A DNA stretch of 64,000 nucleotides from Bradyrhizobium monzae (GTDB taxonomy: Bacteria > Pseudomonadota > Alphaproteobacteria > Rhizobiales > Xanthobacteraceae), in assembly GCF_021458635.1 (NCBI RefSeq), contig NZ_JAIRDQ010000003.1, forward strand, positions 124,001 to 188,000. Reading direction: 5' to 3'. This document shows positions 17,983-26,030 of this stretch, in pieces (position 1 is the first letter of the stretch; every line of letters starts with the position of its first letter). The notes beneath the pieces were generated by a model. It saw only the letters and a program-made list of their open reading frames with translations, had not been told where the DNA came from and did no database searches. A program made the position numbers and the translations under genes.

Positions 17983-17996
17983 TTGATCCAGCTCAA
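17983..17996 (-). promoter_or_regulatory. FixK/FNR box upstream of fixGHIS
   Basis: TTGATCCAGCTCAA matches the FixK/FNR consensus TTGAT-N4-ATCAA except at one position of the second half. It is centred about 65 bases before the fixG start, which would place a start site about 40 bases downstream of the box centre and still ahead of the gene. This is the geometry of class II activation by FixK2. Confidence 0.85.
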
Positions 17997-18029
17997 ACGG
18001 AGGCGCTTTTGTTCGCCCCCGTTTCTCGA

Positions 18030-18905
18030 TTATTTTCCACCGCCCAGTGAGTGGACGTAGACCGCCATCGCCTTGATGGTGGAAGGATCAAGCCGTCCTT
18101 CCCAGGCCGGCATGACGCCGGCGCGGCCCTGGCCGATGGTCTCGATCAGGGTTGCCTCATCCGAACCGTAGAGCCAGATCTTGTCGGTCAAATTGGGCGC
18201 GCCGAGTTCCTGGTTGCCCTTGCCGCCGTCGCCATGGCAGGCGACGCAATTGTCCGCAAAGATCTTCTCGCCCTTGGCAGCATCAAAACCCTTCCGCGCC
18301 GGGAGGCCCGACAGCGAGCGCACGTAGTTGGCGACCGTGACGATCTCGTCGCCCTTCAGCACGCCGTCCTTGCCGAACGCGAGCATCTGGCCTTCATGAG
18401 CCTTGGCGTGGCCGGAGCGTGCGCCGAACTGGATGGTCTGCATGATCTGGTCGAGCGTGCCGCCCCACAGCCAGTCGTCGTCGTTCAGGTTCGGAAAGCC
18501 CTTGGCGCCGGCGCCGCCGGAGCCGTGGCACGGCGCGCAATTGTCGCCGAACACGGTCTTGCCCTTGGCGCGGGCGAGCGCCAGCAAGGCCGGGTCCCTC
18601 TCGATGTCCGCGAGCGGCGCCGCCGCCAACGCCGCCATCTTCTCACCGCGGACAGCCTCGAGATTGGCGAGCTCCACCGCGACGCTGGCGCGCGTCGAAT
18701 AGCCGAACAGCCCGGTCGTATTGCTCGATATCAGCGGCCAGGCCGGATAGACGATCCAGTAGCCTATCGACCAGACGATGGTGAGGTAGAAGGAGATCAC
18801 CCACCAGCGCGGCAGTGGCGTGTTGAGCTCCTTGATACCGTCCCACTCGTGCCCGGTCGTGGACCTGCCCGAGACGGAATCGAATTCGCCATGATGATCG
18901 GTCAT
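18030..18905 (-). CDS. fixP: cbb3 oxidase subunit III, diheme cytochrome c FixP/CcoP
   Basis: A 291-residue membrane-anchored diheme cytochrome. An N-terminal helix (VISFYLTIVWSIGYWIVYPA) anchors a periplasmic part with two c-type heme sites, CAPCH and CVACH, each with a downstream Met ligand region. It passes electrons from cytochrome bc1 or soluble cytochrome c to FixO and FixN. The ribosome site GAGGAG overlaps the end of fixQ, 13 bases before the ATG. Confidence 0.96.
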   Translation of the reverse strand: MTDHHGEFDSVSGRSTTGHEWDGIKELNTPLPRWWVISFYLTIVWSIGYWIVYPAWPLISSNTTGLFGYSTRASVAVELANLEAVRGEKMAALAAAPLADIERDPALLALARAKGKTVFGDNCAPCHGSGGAGAKGFPNLNDDDWLWGGTLDQIMQTIQFGARSGHAKAHEGQMLAFGKDGVLKGDEIVTVANYVRSLSGLPARKGFDAAKGEKIFADNCVACHGDGGKGNQELGAPNLTDKIWLYGSDEATLIETIGQGRAGVMPAWEGRLDPSTIKAMAVYVHSLGGGK

Positions 18906-18911
18906 GATGTC

Positions 18912-19076
18912 TTACTCCTCCCGCAAAGGCAGACTGGCCGCCTCGTCGAACGCGGCCTTGTTACGGGGCCAGAACGCGTAGGCGATGATCGCGAGAAAGA
19001 TCGCGACGAAGACTGGCGTCCAGATCGTGGTCACGAGGCCGGACGCGAGATTGTCGAGTGTCAGGATGGCTTTCAT
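18912..19076 (-). CDS. fixQ: cbb3 oxidase subunit FixQ/CcoQ
   Basis: A 54-residue protein found by reading the gap between fixO and fixP. It starts MKAILTLDNLASGLVTTIWT and ends in AASLPLREE with TAA at 18912. One transmembrane helix carries the FWPRNK motif typical of CcoQ, which stabilises the oxidase. GAAGG lies eight bases before the ATG. The gene is 13 bases after fixO and 6 bases before fixP. Confidence 0.95.
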   Translation of the reverse strand: MKAILTLDNLASGLVTTIWTPVFVAIFLAIIAYAFWPRNKAAFDEAASLPLREE

Positions 19077-19089
19077 CGGTGATGCCTTC

Positions 19090-19824
19090 TCAGCGAAGAT
19101 TGGCTTTCTCGCTGTAGAGCTTGAAGTCGACCAGCGTTCCGAGCATCTGCAGGTACGCGATCAGTGCGTCCATCTCGGTCGGTGTGCCGCTCTTGCCGTC
19201 GAAGTTACGCACGGCGGCCTTGGCGTAGCGCTTGGTGAAGGCGTCGGTACCGGCATTGTCCGGATCGGCCTGGGCCTTCATGTCGGCAGCCGCGTTGGCG
19301 ATCTGGTCGTCGGTGTAGGGAACGCCGACCGTCCGCAACGTGCGCATGTGGTCGGCGATCGTGTCCGGATCGACTTCGATTGAGCTAAGGAAGGGATAAC
19401 CCGGCATCACCGATTGCGGCACGATCGCGCGCGGATTGGTCAGATGGGTGACGTGCCAGTCGTCGGAATACTTTGCGCCGACGCGGGCGAGATCGGGACC
19501 GGTGCGCTTCGAGCCCCACTGGAATGGGTGGTCGAACATGCTCTCGGCGGCGAGCGAGAAGTGGCCGTAGCGCTCGACCTCGTCGCGCAAGGGACGGATC
19601 ATCTGCGAATGGCAGAGATAGCAGCCCTCGCGGACATAGATGTTGCGCCCGGCCAGCTCCAGCGGCGTGTAGGGCCGCACGCCGTCGACCACCTCGATCG
19701 TGCTCTTGAGGTAGAACAGCGGCGTGATCTCGACGAGGCCGCCGATCGCAATCACCAGCAGAATGCCGACGATCAGGATGATCGAGTTCTTTTCGAAGAT
19801 TTGGTGGCGTGTCCAGAACGACAT
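19090..19824 (-). CDS. fixO: cbb3 oxidase subunit II, cytochrome c FixO/CcoO
   Basis: A 244-residue monoheme cytochrome c subunit. One N-terminal anchor helix ([20 protein letters not shown]) is followed by the heme site CYLCHSQ and the conserved [11 protein letters not shown] and [15 protein letters not shown] blocks, with the axial Met in VMPGYP. It sits in the membrane with its heme in the periplasm. GAGGAG lies six bases before the ATG, and the gene begins 10 bases after fixN. Confidence 0.97.
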   Translation of the reverse strand: MSFWTRHQIFEKNSIILIVGILLVIAIGGLVEITPLFYLKSTIEVVDGVRPYTPLELAGRNIYVREGCYLCHSQMIRPLRDEVERYGHFSLAAESMFDHPFQWGSKRTGPDLARVGAKYSDDWHVTHLTNPRAIVPQSVMPGYPFLSSIEVDPDTIADHMRTLRTVGVPYTDDQIANAAADMKAQADPDNAGTDAFTKRYAKAAVRNFDGKSGTPTEMDALIAYLQMLGTLVDFKLYSEKANLR

Positions 19825-19834
19825 GGGAAGCTCC

Positions 19835-21484
19835 TCACTCCGCCGGCTGAAGAGCGACGGGCATCTGGACTTCCTGCTCGCCGACGCGAACGGTCATCCA
19901 GAGATTATAGGCCATGATCAGCGCGCCGATCAGGAACAGCGCGCCGCCGGCAGCACGGATGACGTAGAAGGGATGCATCGCCTCGACGGACTCGATGAAG
20001 GAATATTCGAGGAAGCCGAGCGAGGTGTAGGCACGCCACATCAAGCCCTGAAGGATTCCGGACACCCACATCGCGGAGATGTAGAGGACGATGCCGAGGG
20101 TCGCGATCCAGAAGTGCCAGTTGACGAGCTTCAGGCTGTAGAGGCCCTTGCGATTCCAGATCCACGGCACCAGGCAATACAGCGCGCCGAAGGAGACGAA
20201 GCCGACCCAGCCGAGCGCGCCGGAATGCACGTGGCCGATGGTCCAGTCGGTGTAGTGGCTAAGCGAATTGACCACCTTGATCGACATCATCGGACCTTCG
20301 AAGGTCGACATGCCGTAGAAGGCGACCGAGACGACGAGCATGCGCAGCACAGGATCGGTGCGCAGCTTGTCCCAGGCGCCCGACAGCGTCATCAGGCCGT
20401 TGATCATGCCGCCCCAGGACGGCATCCACAGCATGATCGAGAAGGTCATGCCGAGCGTCTGCGTCCAGTCCGGCAGCGCCGTGTAATGCAGATGGTGCGG
20501 GCCGGCCCAGATGTAGAGGAAGATCAGTGCCCAGAAATGGATGATCGAGAGCCGGTAGGAATAGATCGGCCGCTCCGCCCGCTTCGGAATGAAGTAGTAC
20601 ATGATGGCGAGGAAGCCGGCGGTGAGGAAGAAGCCGACCGCGTTGTGGCCGTACCACCATTGGAACATGGCATCCTGGATGCCGCCCCAGGCGATGTAGG
20701 ATTTCGAGCCGAAGAACGACACTGGCAGCGCGGGATTGTTGCCGAGATGCAGAACCGCGATCGTCACGATGAAGGCGAGATAGAACCAGTTCGCGACGAA
20801 GATGTGCGGTTCCTTGCGCTTGATGATGGTGCCGAGGAAGACCAGCAGATAAGTGACCCAGACGATGGTCAGCCAGAGATCGGCATACCATTCCGGCTCG
20901 GCATATTCCTTGGACTGGGTGACGCCGAGCAGATAGCCGGTGCCGGCGATGAGGATGAAATAATTGTAGCCGAGCACGACGAACCAGGGAGCGAGGTCGC
21001 CGGCGAGCCGCGCGCGGCAGGACTTCTGCACGACGTAGAAGGAGGTGCCGATCAGCACGTTGCCGCCGAAGGCGAAGATCACCGCGGAGGTGTGCAGGGG
21101 CCGCAAGCGCCCGAATTGAATCCAGGGCAGATCGAAGTTCAGCGCGGGCCAGGCCAGCTGCGACGCGATGATGAGCCCGACCAGGAAGCCTGCGATGCCC
21201 CAGAACATCGCGATGGCGGCCGTGAACTTGATCGGGCCCATATTGTAGTTGGGACGACCGTTGATCTCCGCGGGCGGCAGCCTCGCCGGGCGATCGTAGT
21301 AGCGGTTGATGATGAAGAACACCGCGGCCAGGCTCGCGGCTGCGCTCAGCCCGGTGTGGAAGGCGAAGGGCGCGTCGAGCGCCTTGGCCGAGGCAATCAG
21401 GCACAGGAAGGCCGCGACCGCGAAGACGAGCGCCAGACCGCTTTCGCCTGTCGTCATGGTTTTGGAGATGGAGGGCTGGGGCAT
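19835..21484 (-). CDS. fixN: cbb3 oxidase catalytic subunit I FixN/CcoN
   Basis: A 549-residue, roughly twelve-helix heme-copper oxidase subunit that reduces O2 at very low concentration and pumps protons. Conserved His segments are visible: [37 protein letters not shown] with the active-site Tyr region, [14 protein letters not shown], and [14 protein letters not shown]. The ATG at 21484 follows AGAGAG. A perfect FixK box lies 58 bases upstream, so the operon fixNOQP is expected to be on only under micro-oxia. Confidence 0.97.
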   Translation of the reverse strand: MPQPSISKTMTTGESGLALVFAVAAFLCLIASAKALDAPFAFHTGLSAAASLAAVFFIINRYYDRPARLPPAEINGRPNYNMGPIKFTAAIAMFWGIAGFLVGLIIASQLAWPALNFDLPWIQFGRLRPLHTSAVIFAFGGNVLIGTSFYVVQKSCRARLAGDLAPWFVVLGYNYFILIAGTGYLLGVTQSKEYAEPEWYADLWLTIVWVTYLLVFLGTIIKRKEPHIFVANWFYLAFIVTIAVLHLGNNPALPVSFFGSKSYIAWGGIQDAMFQWWYGHNAVGFFLTAGFLAIMYYFIPKRAERPIYSYRLSIIHFWALIFLYIWAGPHHLHYTALPDWTQTLGMTFSIMLWMPSWGGMINGLMTLSGAWDKLRTDPVLRMLVVSVAFYGMSTFEGPMMSIKVVNSLSHYTDWTIGHVHSGALGWVGFVSFGALYCLVPWIWNRKGLYSLKLVNWHFWIATLGIVLYISAMWVSGILQGLMWRAYTSLGFLEYSFIESVEAMHPFYVIRAAGGALFLIGALIMAYNLWMTVRVGEQEVQMPVALQPAE

Positions 21485-21541
21485 CGCGGATTCTCTCTGA
21501 AAGAACACGCCGCCAGAAACCACATTCACCCTCGCGAGGAA

Positions 21542-21555
21542 TTGATTGAAATCAA
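21542..21555 (-). promoter_or_regulatory. FixK/FNR box upstream of fixNOQP
   Basis: TTGATTGAAATCAA is a perfect match to TTGAT-N4-ATCAA and is nearly palindromic. It ends 58 bases before the fixN start codon. This is the expected FixK2 activation site. A type 1 dispersed repeat begins only 18 bases further upstream. Confidence 0.93.
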
Positions 21556-21573
21556 GCCGGGAGACTTTCCGCA

Positions 21574-21661
21574 CGTCATTGCGAGGCGCTCTCGCGACGA
21601 AGCAATCCAGGATCTCTCCATAGCGACAGTCTGGATTGCTTCGATTCGCTCGCAATGACGG
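21574..21661. repeat. dispersed palindromic repeat, type 1 (copy 3)
   Basis: CGTCATTGCGAGGCG at one end and CGCTCGCAATGACGG at the other, with inner AAGCAATCCAGGA / GTCTGGATTGCTTCG. It lies in the 306-base gap between the CBS gene and fixN, directly behind the FixK box, and together with the next repeat it fills most of that gap. Confidence 0.9.
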
Positions 21662-21686
21662 AGGCTGCAACTCTACCGCTCAGATT

Positions 21687-21782
21687 CGTAGGGTGGGCAA
21701 AGGCGCAACGCGCCGTGCCCACGATCTCTCTACGTATCCCAAAGATGGTAGGCACGCTTCGCTTTGATTTGCCCACCCTACG
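21687..21782. repeat. dispersed palindromic repeat, type 2 (copy 1)
   Basis: Terminal inverted repeats CGTAGGGTGGGC and GCCCACCCTACG enclose about 70 bases containing AAAGGCGCAACGCG and CGCTTCGCTTTG. A related unit is at 42508-42594. It ends 8 bases from the stop of the CBS-domain gene. Confidence 0.85.
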
Positions 21783-21790
21783 GCACCGCC

Positions 21791-22216
21791 TCACTCGCTC
21801 GCGGTCGCCTTCAGCGCCGCGATGACGTCCTCGCGCGCGACGATTCCGACCAGCTTCTCCGCACTATCGAGCACGATGATGCTCCGGATCCGATGCTCGA
21901 CCATGATCTGGAGCACGCGCGTCAGCCGCGTGTCGGGGCTGACATAGATGAACTCCGGCGTCATGACGTCGCCGACCTTGCGGCTCATCAGGTCGCGATA
22001 GCGCGGCAGCATCTGGCTCGGCGAGAACGCAAAGCATTTCAGGATGTCGAATTTCGTGACGATGCCGACGATTTGCCCGTCATCCTCGACCGGATAGGAG
22101 TTGAAGTCGTCCTGCTCGAACATCTCGCTGAGCGCGAGCACATCATGGTCGCGCTGCACCGTCCTGACGTTCCGGGTCATGTAGCCGTCGACGGTCTGCT
22201 CAAGGAATTTGTACAC
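21791..22216 (-). CDS. tandem CBS-domain protein
   Basis: A 141-residue protein made of two CBS repeats (DGYMTRNVRTVQRDHDVLAL.. and KVGDVMTPEFIYVSPDTRL..), each ending in the GIV-x-(K/R)-x-D-(I/V) motif (GIVTKFDILK, GIVAREDVIA). Such pairs bind adenine nucleotides and tune partner proteins. It starts 37 bases after the UspA gene on the same strand and so probably forms a two-gene operon with it, within the micro-oxic block. Confidence 0.88.
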   Translation of the reverse strand: MYKFLEQTVDGYMTRNVRTVQRDHDVLALSEMFEQDDFNSYPVEDDGQIVGIVTKFDILKCFAFSPSQMLPRYRDLMSRKVGDVMTPEFIYVSPDTRLTRVLQIMVEHRIRSIIVLDSAEKLVGIVAREDVIAALKATASE

Positions 22217-22253
22217 GGCGCGTCCTCATCGCTTGTTTCTATGCTCGAGGCCG

Positions 22254-23087
22254 TCAGTGCGACAGCAGCACGCAGCGGGCGGCTTGCGTGACCAGAGATT
22301 GAGTGACGCCGCCGAGAATCAGCTCGCGGAAGCGGGAATGACCGTAGGCACCGGCGACGATCAGGCCGGCACCGACATCATCAGCGATCCTTTCCAACTG
22401 CACGGCGGCAGACTCACTGCCTGCGGCCTCCGGAACACGCGCTGTAGCGGTAACGCCGTGCCGGGCGAGCCAGGCCGCGATGTCGCTGACATGTGCCATC
22501 ACCGCCGCGCGGTCATCGCCCTCCTCCGGAATCTCGACGACGGCGACGTCCTTCGCCTTGCGCAGCAACGGCAGCGCGTCCGCCACCGCCCGCCGCGCCT
22601 CGGGCGTGTCCTTCCAGGCCACCAGCACGCTACGCAGGTCGAGCCAGTTGATCCCGTCAGGCACGAACAGCAGCGGCCGGCCGGCCTGCATCACCAGATC
22701 CCTGGGACTTACCAGTGAAAAGGCATCGGAGAAGACCGGACTCTGCCCCCCGCTGACGATGATGTCGGCGCAACGCGCCTGCTCCAGGACATATCGTGCG
22801 GGAAAATCCGTGGCGCTGCGCCATTCAAGGCGCCCACCGCGGTTCCTGCCCGCGCCGCGGAATTCCGCCTCCAGATCGGCCAGGCACCGTTTGACGGAAT
22901 CCTCCTCCTGATCGATCAGGCGCTGGGCCTCGGCACCATCGGTGAAAAAAAGCGGCGGCGCGAACTTTGCCGCGGCGACTCCGACGAGTGCAGCCTCGAA
23001 GCGTTCGGCGAGTTCGCCGGCGACCCGAAGGCGCGCATTGTTGGGTTGATCGAGCGCGAGGCTGACCATCACGGTCGCATATGTCAT
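22254..23087 (-). CDS. universal stress protein, tandem UspA domains
   Basis: A 277-residue protein with two Usp folds. The second half keeps the ATP-binding signature of the family (GAYGHSRFRELILGGVTQS, close to G-2x-G-9x-G-S/T), while the first has a diverged version (SGGQSPVFSD). It is expected in the cytoplasm as a stress-linked nucleotide-binding protein. Its start at 23087 faces fixL. A FixK-like site at 23147-23160 is about 66 bases upstream, so micro-oxic induction is likely. Confidence 0.88.
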   Translation of the reverse strand: MTYATVMVSLALDQPNNARLRVAGELAERFEAALVGVAAAKFAPPLFFTDGAEAQRLIDQEEDSVKRCLADLEAEFRGAGRNRGGRLEWRSATDFPARYVLEQARCADIIVSGGQSPVFSDAFSLVSPRDLVMQAGRPLLFVPDGINWLDLRSVLVAWKDTPEARRAVADALPLLRKAKDVAVVEIPEEGDDRAAVMAHVSDIAAWLARHGVTATARVPEAAGSESAAVQLERIADDVGAGLIVAGAYGHSRFRELILGGVTQSLVTQAARCVLLSH

Positions 23088-23146
23088 GGCGATTCTCCGA
23101 ACGGCAATGAATTGGGAGAAATCTAGCCTCGCCGTGGCAAGGCAGG

Positions 23147-23160
23147 ATGAGGTAGATCAA
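23147..23160 (-). promoter_or_regulatory. candidate FixK/FNR box upstream of uspA-CBS
   Basis: On the minus strand the site reads TTGATCTACCTCAT: a perfect TTGAT half, four spacer bases, and a degraded second half. Its centre lies about 66 bases from the Usp start, the same spacing seen for fixN and fixG. It is also 133 bases upstream of fixL on the other strand, where it would be too far for simple activation. Confidence 0.5.
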
Positions 23161-23292
23161 ACCGCCGGGGCCGTGGGCCGGGAAATCCACCAATGGAATC
23201 AGAGATCCGAACTTGCCTCCGGCCCGCCCTTGGGCGAGATTGTCGACACATTCGCAGCACTCGGCCCGCCGCAACAGAATGGGAGCCCTTAC

Positions 23293-24810
23293 TTGTCGCC
23301 GACCCGCGTGACGCATCCGCCAGACGATCATCGCGGCGAGCATTTCCGGGTCCGGATCGAAGGGTTCGGCGTCGGCACCTGGGATCTCGACCTCACGACG
23401 CGCGAACTGGAATGGTCGGAAACCGCGCGGATACTGCTCGGCGTCGAGCGCGGCCAGCCTGCGAGCTACGACCTTCTCCTGTCGCGTCTCGAGCCCGACG
23501 ACCGCGCACGCGTCGAGGACGCGATCCGCGAGGTCTCCGAGCGCGGCGGCGGCTTCGACGTCTCTTTCAGGATTGCCGGGACCTCCGACCTGGGCAAATG
23601 GATCAGGGCCCGCGCAGGCCTGATCAGGGATGATGCCGGCGCCGCGCGTCATCTCAGTGGAATTTTCCTCGACATCAACGAGGAGAAGCAGGTCGAGGAA
23701 GCCCTGCGCACACGCGAGATCCACCTCCGCTCCATCCTGCACACGATCCCCGACGCCATGATCGTCATCGACGGTCGCGGCATCATGCAACTGTTCAGCA
23801 CGGCCGCGGAACGCCTGTTCGGCTGGTCCGAGCAGGAGGCGATCGGCCAGAACGTCAGCATCCTGATGCCGGAGCCGGACCGCACCCGCCACGACGGCTA
23901 CATCGCGCGCTATCGCTCGACCAACGATCCGCACATCATCGGCATCGGCCGCATCGTCACCGGCAAGCGCCGCGACGGCACCACCTTCCCGATGCATCTG
24001 TCGATCGGCGAGATGCAGTCCGGCGGCGAACCCTATTTCACCGGCTTCGTCCGCGACCTCACCGAGCATCAGAAGACCCAGGCGAGGCTCCAGGAATTGC
24101 AGTCCGAACTCGTCCATGTCTCGCGGCTGACCGCGATGGGCGAGATGGCCTCCGCGCTCGCCCACGAGATCAACCAGCCGCTGGCGGCGATCAGCAATTA
24201 CATGAAGGGCTCGCGGCGGCTGCTCGCCGGCAGCACCGATCCCAACACGACGAAAATCGAGAGCGCGCTCGATCGTGCCTCGGAACAGGCGCTGCGCGCC
24301 GGCCAGATCATCCGGCGGCTGCGCGACTTCGTCTCCCGCGGCGAATCCGAGAAGCGGGTCGAGAGCCTGTCGAAGCTGATCGAGGAGGCCGGCGCGCTCG
24401 GTCTTGCCGGCGCGCGCGAACAGAACGTGCAGCTCCGCTTCAGTCTCGATCCCAACGCCGACCTCGTCCTCGCCGACCGGGTGCAGATCCAGCAGGTGCT
24501 GGTCAATCTGTTCCGCAATGCGCTGGAGGCGATGGCGCAATCGCCGCGACGCGAACTCGTCGTCACGAACAGGCGCATCACCGACGACATGATAGAGGTC
24601 GCGGTGTCGGACACCGGATCCGGCTTCCAGGACGACATCATTCCAAACCTGTTTCAGACCTTCTTCACCACCAAGGAGACCGGCATGGGCGTGGGATTGT
24701 CGATCAGCCGCTCGATCATCGAAGCTCACGGCGGCCGCATGGTGGCCGAGAGCAACGCTTCGGGCGGCGCGACATTCCGCTTCACCTTGCCAGCAGCGGA
24801 CGAAAGCTGA
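23293..24810 (+). CDS. fixL: oxygen-sensing histidine kinase FixL
   Basis: A 505-residue soluble PAS-PAS-kinase. With the TTG start at 23293 (GGGAG seven bases upstream), the heme-binding His in RTRHDGY is residue 200. Arg220 (IGIGR) and His214 (NDPH) are in their known places, and the phosphoacceptor His291 lies in ALAHEINQP. The kinase domain has the N box (NLFRNALEA), G1 box (VSDTGSGF) and G2 box (GMGVGLSIS). O2 binding to the PAS heme shuts the kinase off; without O2 it phosphorylates FixJ. A longer open frame begins at 23086, but it does not fit the family length. Confidence 0.97.
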   Translation: MSPTRVTHPPDDHRGEHFRVRIEGFGVGTWDLDLTTRELEWSETARILLGVERGQPASYDLLLSRLEPDDRARVEDAIREVSERGGGFDVSFRIAGTSDLGKWIRARAGLIRDDAGAARHLSGIFLDINEEKQVEEALRTREIHLRSILHTIPDAMIVIDGRGIMQLFSTAAERLFGWSEQEAIGQNVSILMPEPDRTRHDGYIARYRSTNDPHIIGIGRIVTGKRRDGTTFPMHLSIGEMQSGGEPYFTGFVRDLTEHQKTQARLQELQSELVHVSRLTAMGEMASALAHEINQPLAAISNYMKGSRRLLAGSTDPNTTKIESALDRASEQALRAGQIIRRLRDFVSRGESEKRVESLSKLIEEAGALGLAGAREQNVQLRFSLDPNADLVLADRVQIQQVLVNLFRNALEAMAQSPRRELVVTNRRITDDMIEVAVSDTGSGFQDDIIPNLFQTFFTTKETGMGVGLSISRSIIEAHGGRMVAESNASGGATFRFTLPAADES

Positions 24811-24813
24811 TCA

Positions 24814-25431
24814 ATGACGACCAAGGGACATGTTTACGTCATCGACGACGACGAAGCGATGCGGGACTCGCTCAACTTCCTGCTGGATTCTACCGGCTTC
24901 GGCGTCACTCTGTTCGACGACGCGCAAAGCTTTCTCGACACCCTGCCCCGGCTCGCCTTCGGCTGTGTCGTCTCCGACATCAGGATGCCGGGCCTCGACG
25001 GCATCGAGCTGTTGAAACAGCTGAAGGCCCGGCACTCGCCGTTTCCAATCCTGATCATGACCGGCCACGGCGACGTGCCGCTCGCGGTGGAGGCGATGAA
25101 GCTCGGCGCCGTCGACTTCCTCGAAAAGCCGTTCGAGGACGACCGCCTCACCGCCATGATCGAGACCGCCCTCCGCCAGGCGGAGCCGGCGGCCAGGAGC
25201 GAGGCCGTGGCCCAGGACATCGTCGCCCGCGTCGCCTCCCTGAGCCCCAGGGAACGCCAGGTCATGGAAGGGCTGATCGCGGGCCTCTCCAACAAGCTGA
25301 TCGCCCGCGACTACGACATCAGCCCGCGTACCATCGAGGTGTACCGCGCCAATGTCATGACCAAGATGCAGGCGGGTAGCCTGTCGGAACTGGTGCGGCT
25401 GGCGATGCGGGCCGGCATGCTGAAGGATTGA
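24814..25431 (+). CDS. fixJ: response regulator FixJ
   Basis: A 205-residue receiver plus LuxR-type DNA-binding protein. The acidic pocket is at DDDE (residues 11-14), the phosphoacceptor is Asp55 in VSDIRMPG, Thr is in IMTGHG and Lys in EKPF. The C-terminal HTH has LSPRERQVMEGLIAG and SPRTIEVYRANVMTKM. It starts 3 bases after fixL, so the two are translationally close. Phosphorylated FixJ activates fixK2; a matching site is at 25940-25961. Confidence 0.97.
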   Translation: MTTKGHVYVIDDDEAMRDSLNFLLDSTGFGVTLFDDAQSFLDTLPRLAFGCVVSDIRMPGLDGIELLKQLKARHSPFPILIMTGHGDVPLAVEAMKLGAVDFLEKPFEDDRLTAMIETALRQAEPAARSEAVAQDIVARVASLSPRERQVMEGLIAGLSNKLIARDYDISPRTIEVYRANVMTKMQAGSLSELVRLAMRAGMLKD

Positions 25432-25471
25432 GGCAAGCAAATTTGAGGCAAGCACATTTGAGGCAGGTCAA
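25428..25471 (+). repeat. three tandem 15-base units, the last forming a FixK-type site
   Basis: TTGAGGCA occurs at 25428, 25443 and 25458, spaced exactly 15 bases, with units TTGAGGCAAGCAAAT, TTGAGGCAAGCACAT and TTGAGGCAGGTCAAA. The first overlaps the fixJ stop codon. In the third the tail has changed so that 25458-25471 reads TTGA-N6-TCAA, the core of a FixK/FNR box, about 40 bases before the receiver gene at 25505. Confidence 0.75.
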
Positions 25472-25504
25472 ACCGGTCCCCTCCGGCTGTGCTACGCGAT
25501 CGGA

Positions 25505-25927
25505 ATGATCGAGATCGGCTCGCACCATCAGCGGCTGCCAATGGCGTCACCCGCACAGCCCGTCGTCTACGTGGTCGACGACGACGATGCCGTGCTGGGT
25601 TCGCTGCGCTTCCTGCTGGAAACCGACGGCTTCGCGGTGCGTACCTTCCGGAACGCCACCGCGCTGCTCAACGCGACAAGCCCTCCCGGCGCCGACTGCT
25701 ACGTGATCGACTACAAGATGCCTGATATCAACGGCATTGAGCTCGCCGAGCGCTTGCGCCAGTCCGACGTCGGCACCCCGGTGATCCTGATCACCGGCTA
25801 TCCCGACCGCAACATCTCGGCCCGGGCCGCGGCCGCAGGCGTGAAAGACGTGATCTTGAAGCCGCTGCTCGACGAAAACCTGATCAAGCGCATCCGCCAC
25901 GCCATTCAGGGCAGCCACGGGAATTGA
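25505..25927 (+). CDS. receiver-only response regulator between fixJ and fixK2
   Basis: A 140-residue (or 128-residue from the ATG at 25541) CheY-like protein. It has the acidic pocket VVDDDDA, phosphoacceptor Asp in VIDYKMPDINGIE (residue 69 of the long form), Thr in LITGYPD and Lys in ILKPL, and no output domain. The same position between fixJ and fixK2 is occupied by a single-domain regulator in Bradyrhizobium. It may act as a phosphate sink or a FixL/FixJ modulator; its target is unknown. Neither start has a strong ribosome site. Confidence 0.9.
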   Translation: MIEIGSHHQRLPMASPAQPVVYVVDDDDAVLGSLRFLLETDGFAVRTFRNATALLNATSPPGADCYVIDYKMPDINGIELAERLRQSDVGTPVILITGYPDRNISARAAAAGVKDVILKPLLDENLIKRIRHAIQGSHGN

Positions 25928-25939
25928 CCTACGGGATTC

Positions 25940-25961
25940 TACGTAAGGGGCCCCCCTTAAG
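25940..25961 (+). promoter_or_regulatory. FixJ-type binding site upstream of fixK2
   Basis: TACGTAAG, six G/C bases, then CCTTAAG form an imperfect palindrome of the kind bound by phosphorylated FixJ in rhizobial fixK promoters (ACGTAA ... CCTTAA). It lies 69 bases before the fixK2 start at 26031 and follows the receiver gene stop by 12 bases, the right place for direct activation. Confidence 0.78.
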
Positions 25962-26030
25962 ATATCGCGCGAAATTTTCGAAGCGCCCGAACCCGCGTAC
26001 CAAAGCGCCATCACAACGGAGATGGCGCAG

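Noticed and set aside
18531..18560. Sigma-54-like TGGCAC element
   Set aside because: The element lies inside the fixP coding region at the heme motif and the second half is not at the required spacing.
19724..21658. Long plus-strand open frame opposite fixN and fixO
   Set aside because: Antisense shadow of genes with unmistakable heme and copper ligand motifs.
23086..23292. N-terminal extension of FixL
   Set aside because: The extension would add 69 residues with no similarity and would shift His200, Arg220 and His291 from their known positions.
22825..24729. Long minus-strand open frame opposite fixL
   Set aside because: Antisense to fixL, whose key residues are at known positions; no motif in the antisense frame.
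26022..26030. Earlier ATG of fixK2
   Set aside because: It would add three residues; the ATG at 26031 has better ribosome-site spacing and puts the redox Cys at 183 and the length at 232 residues as known for FixK2.
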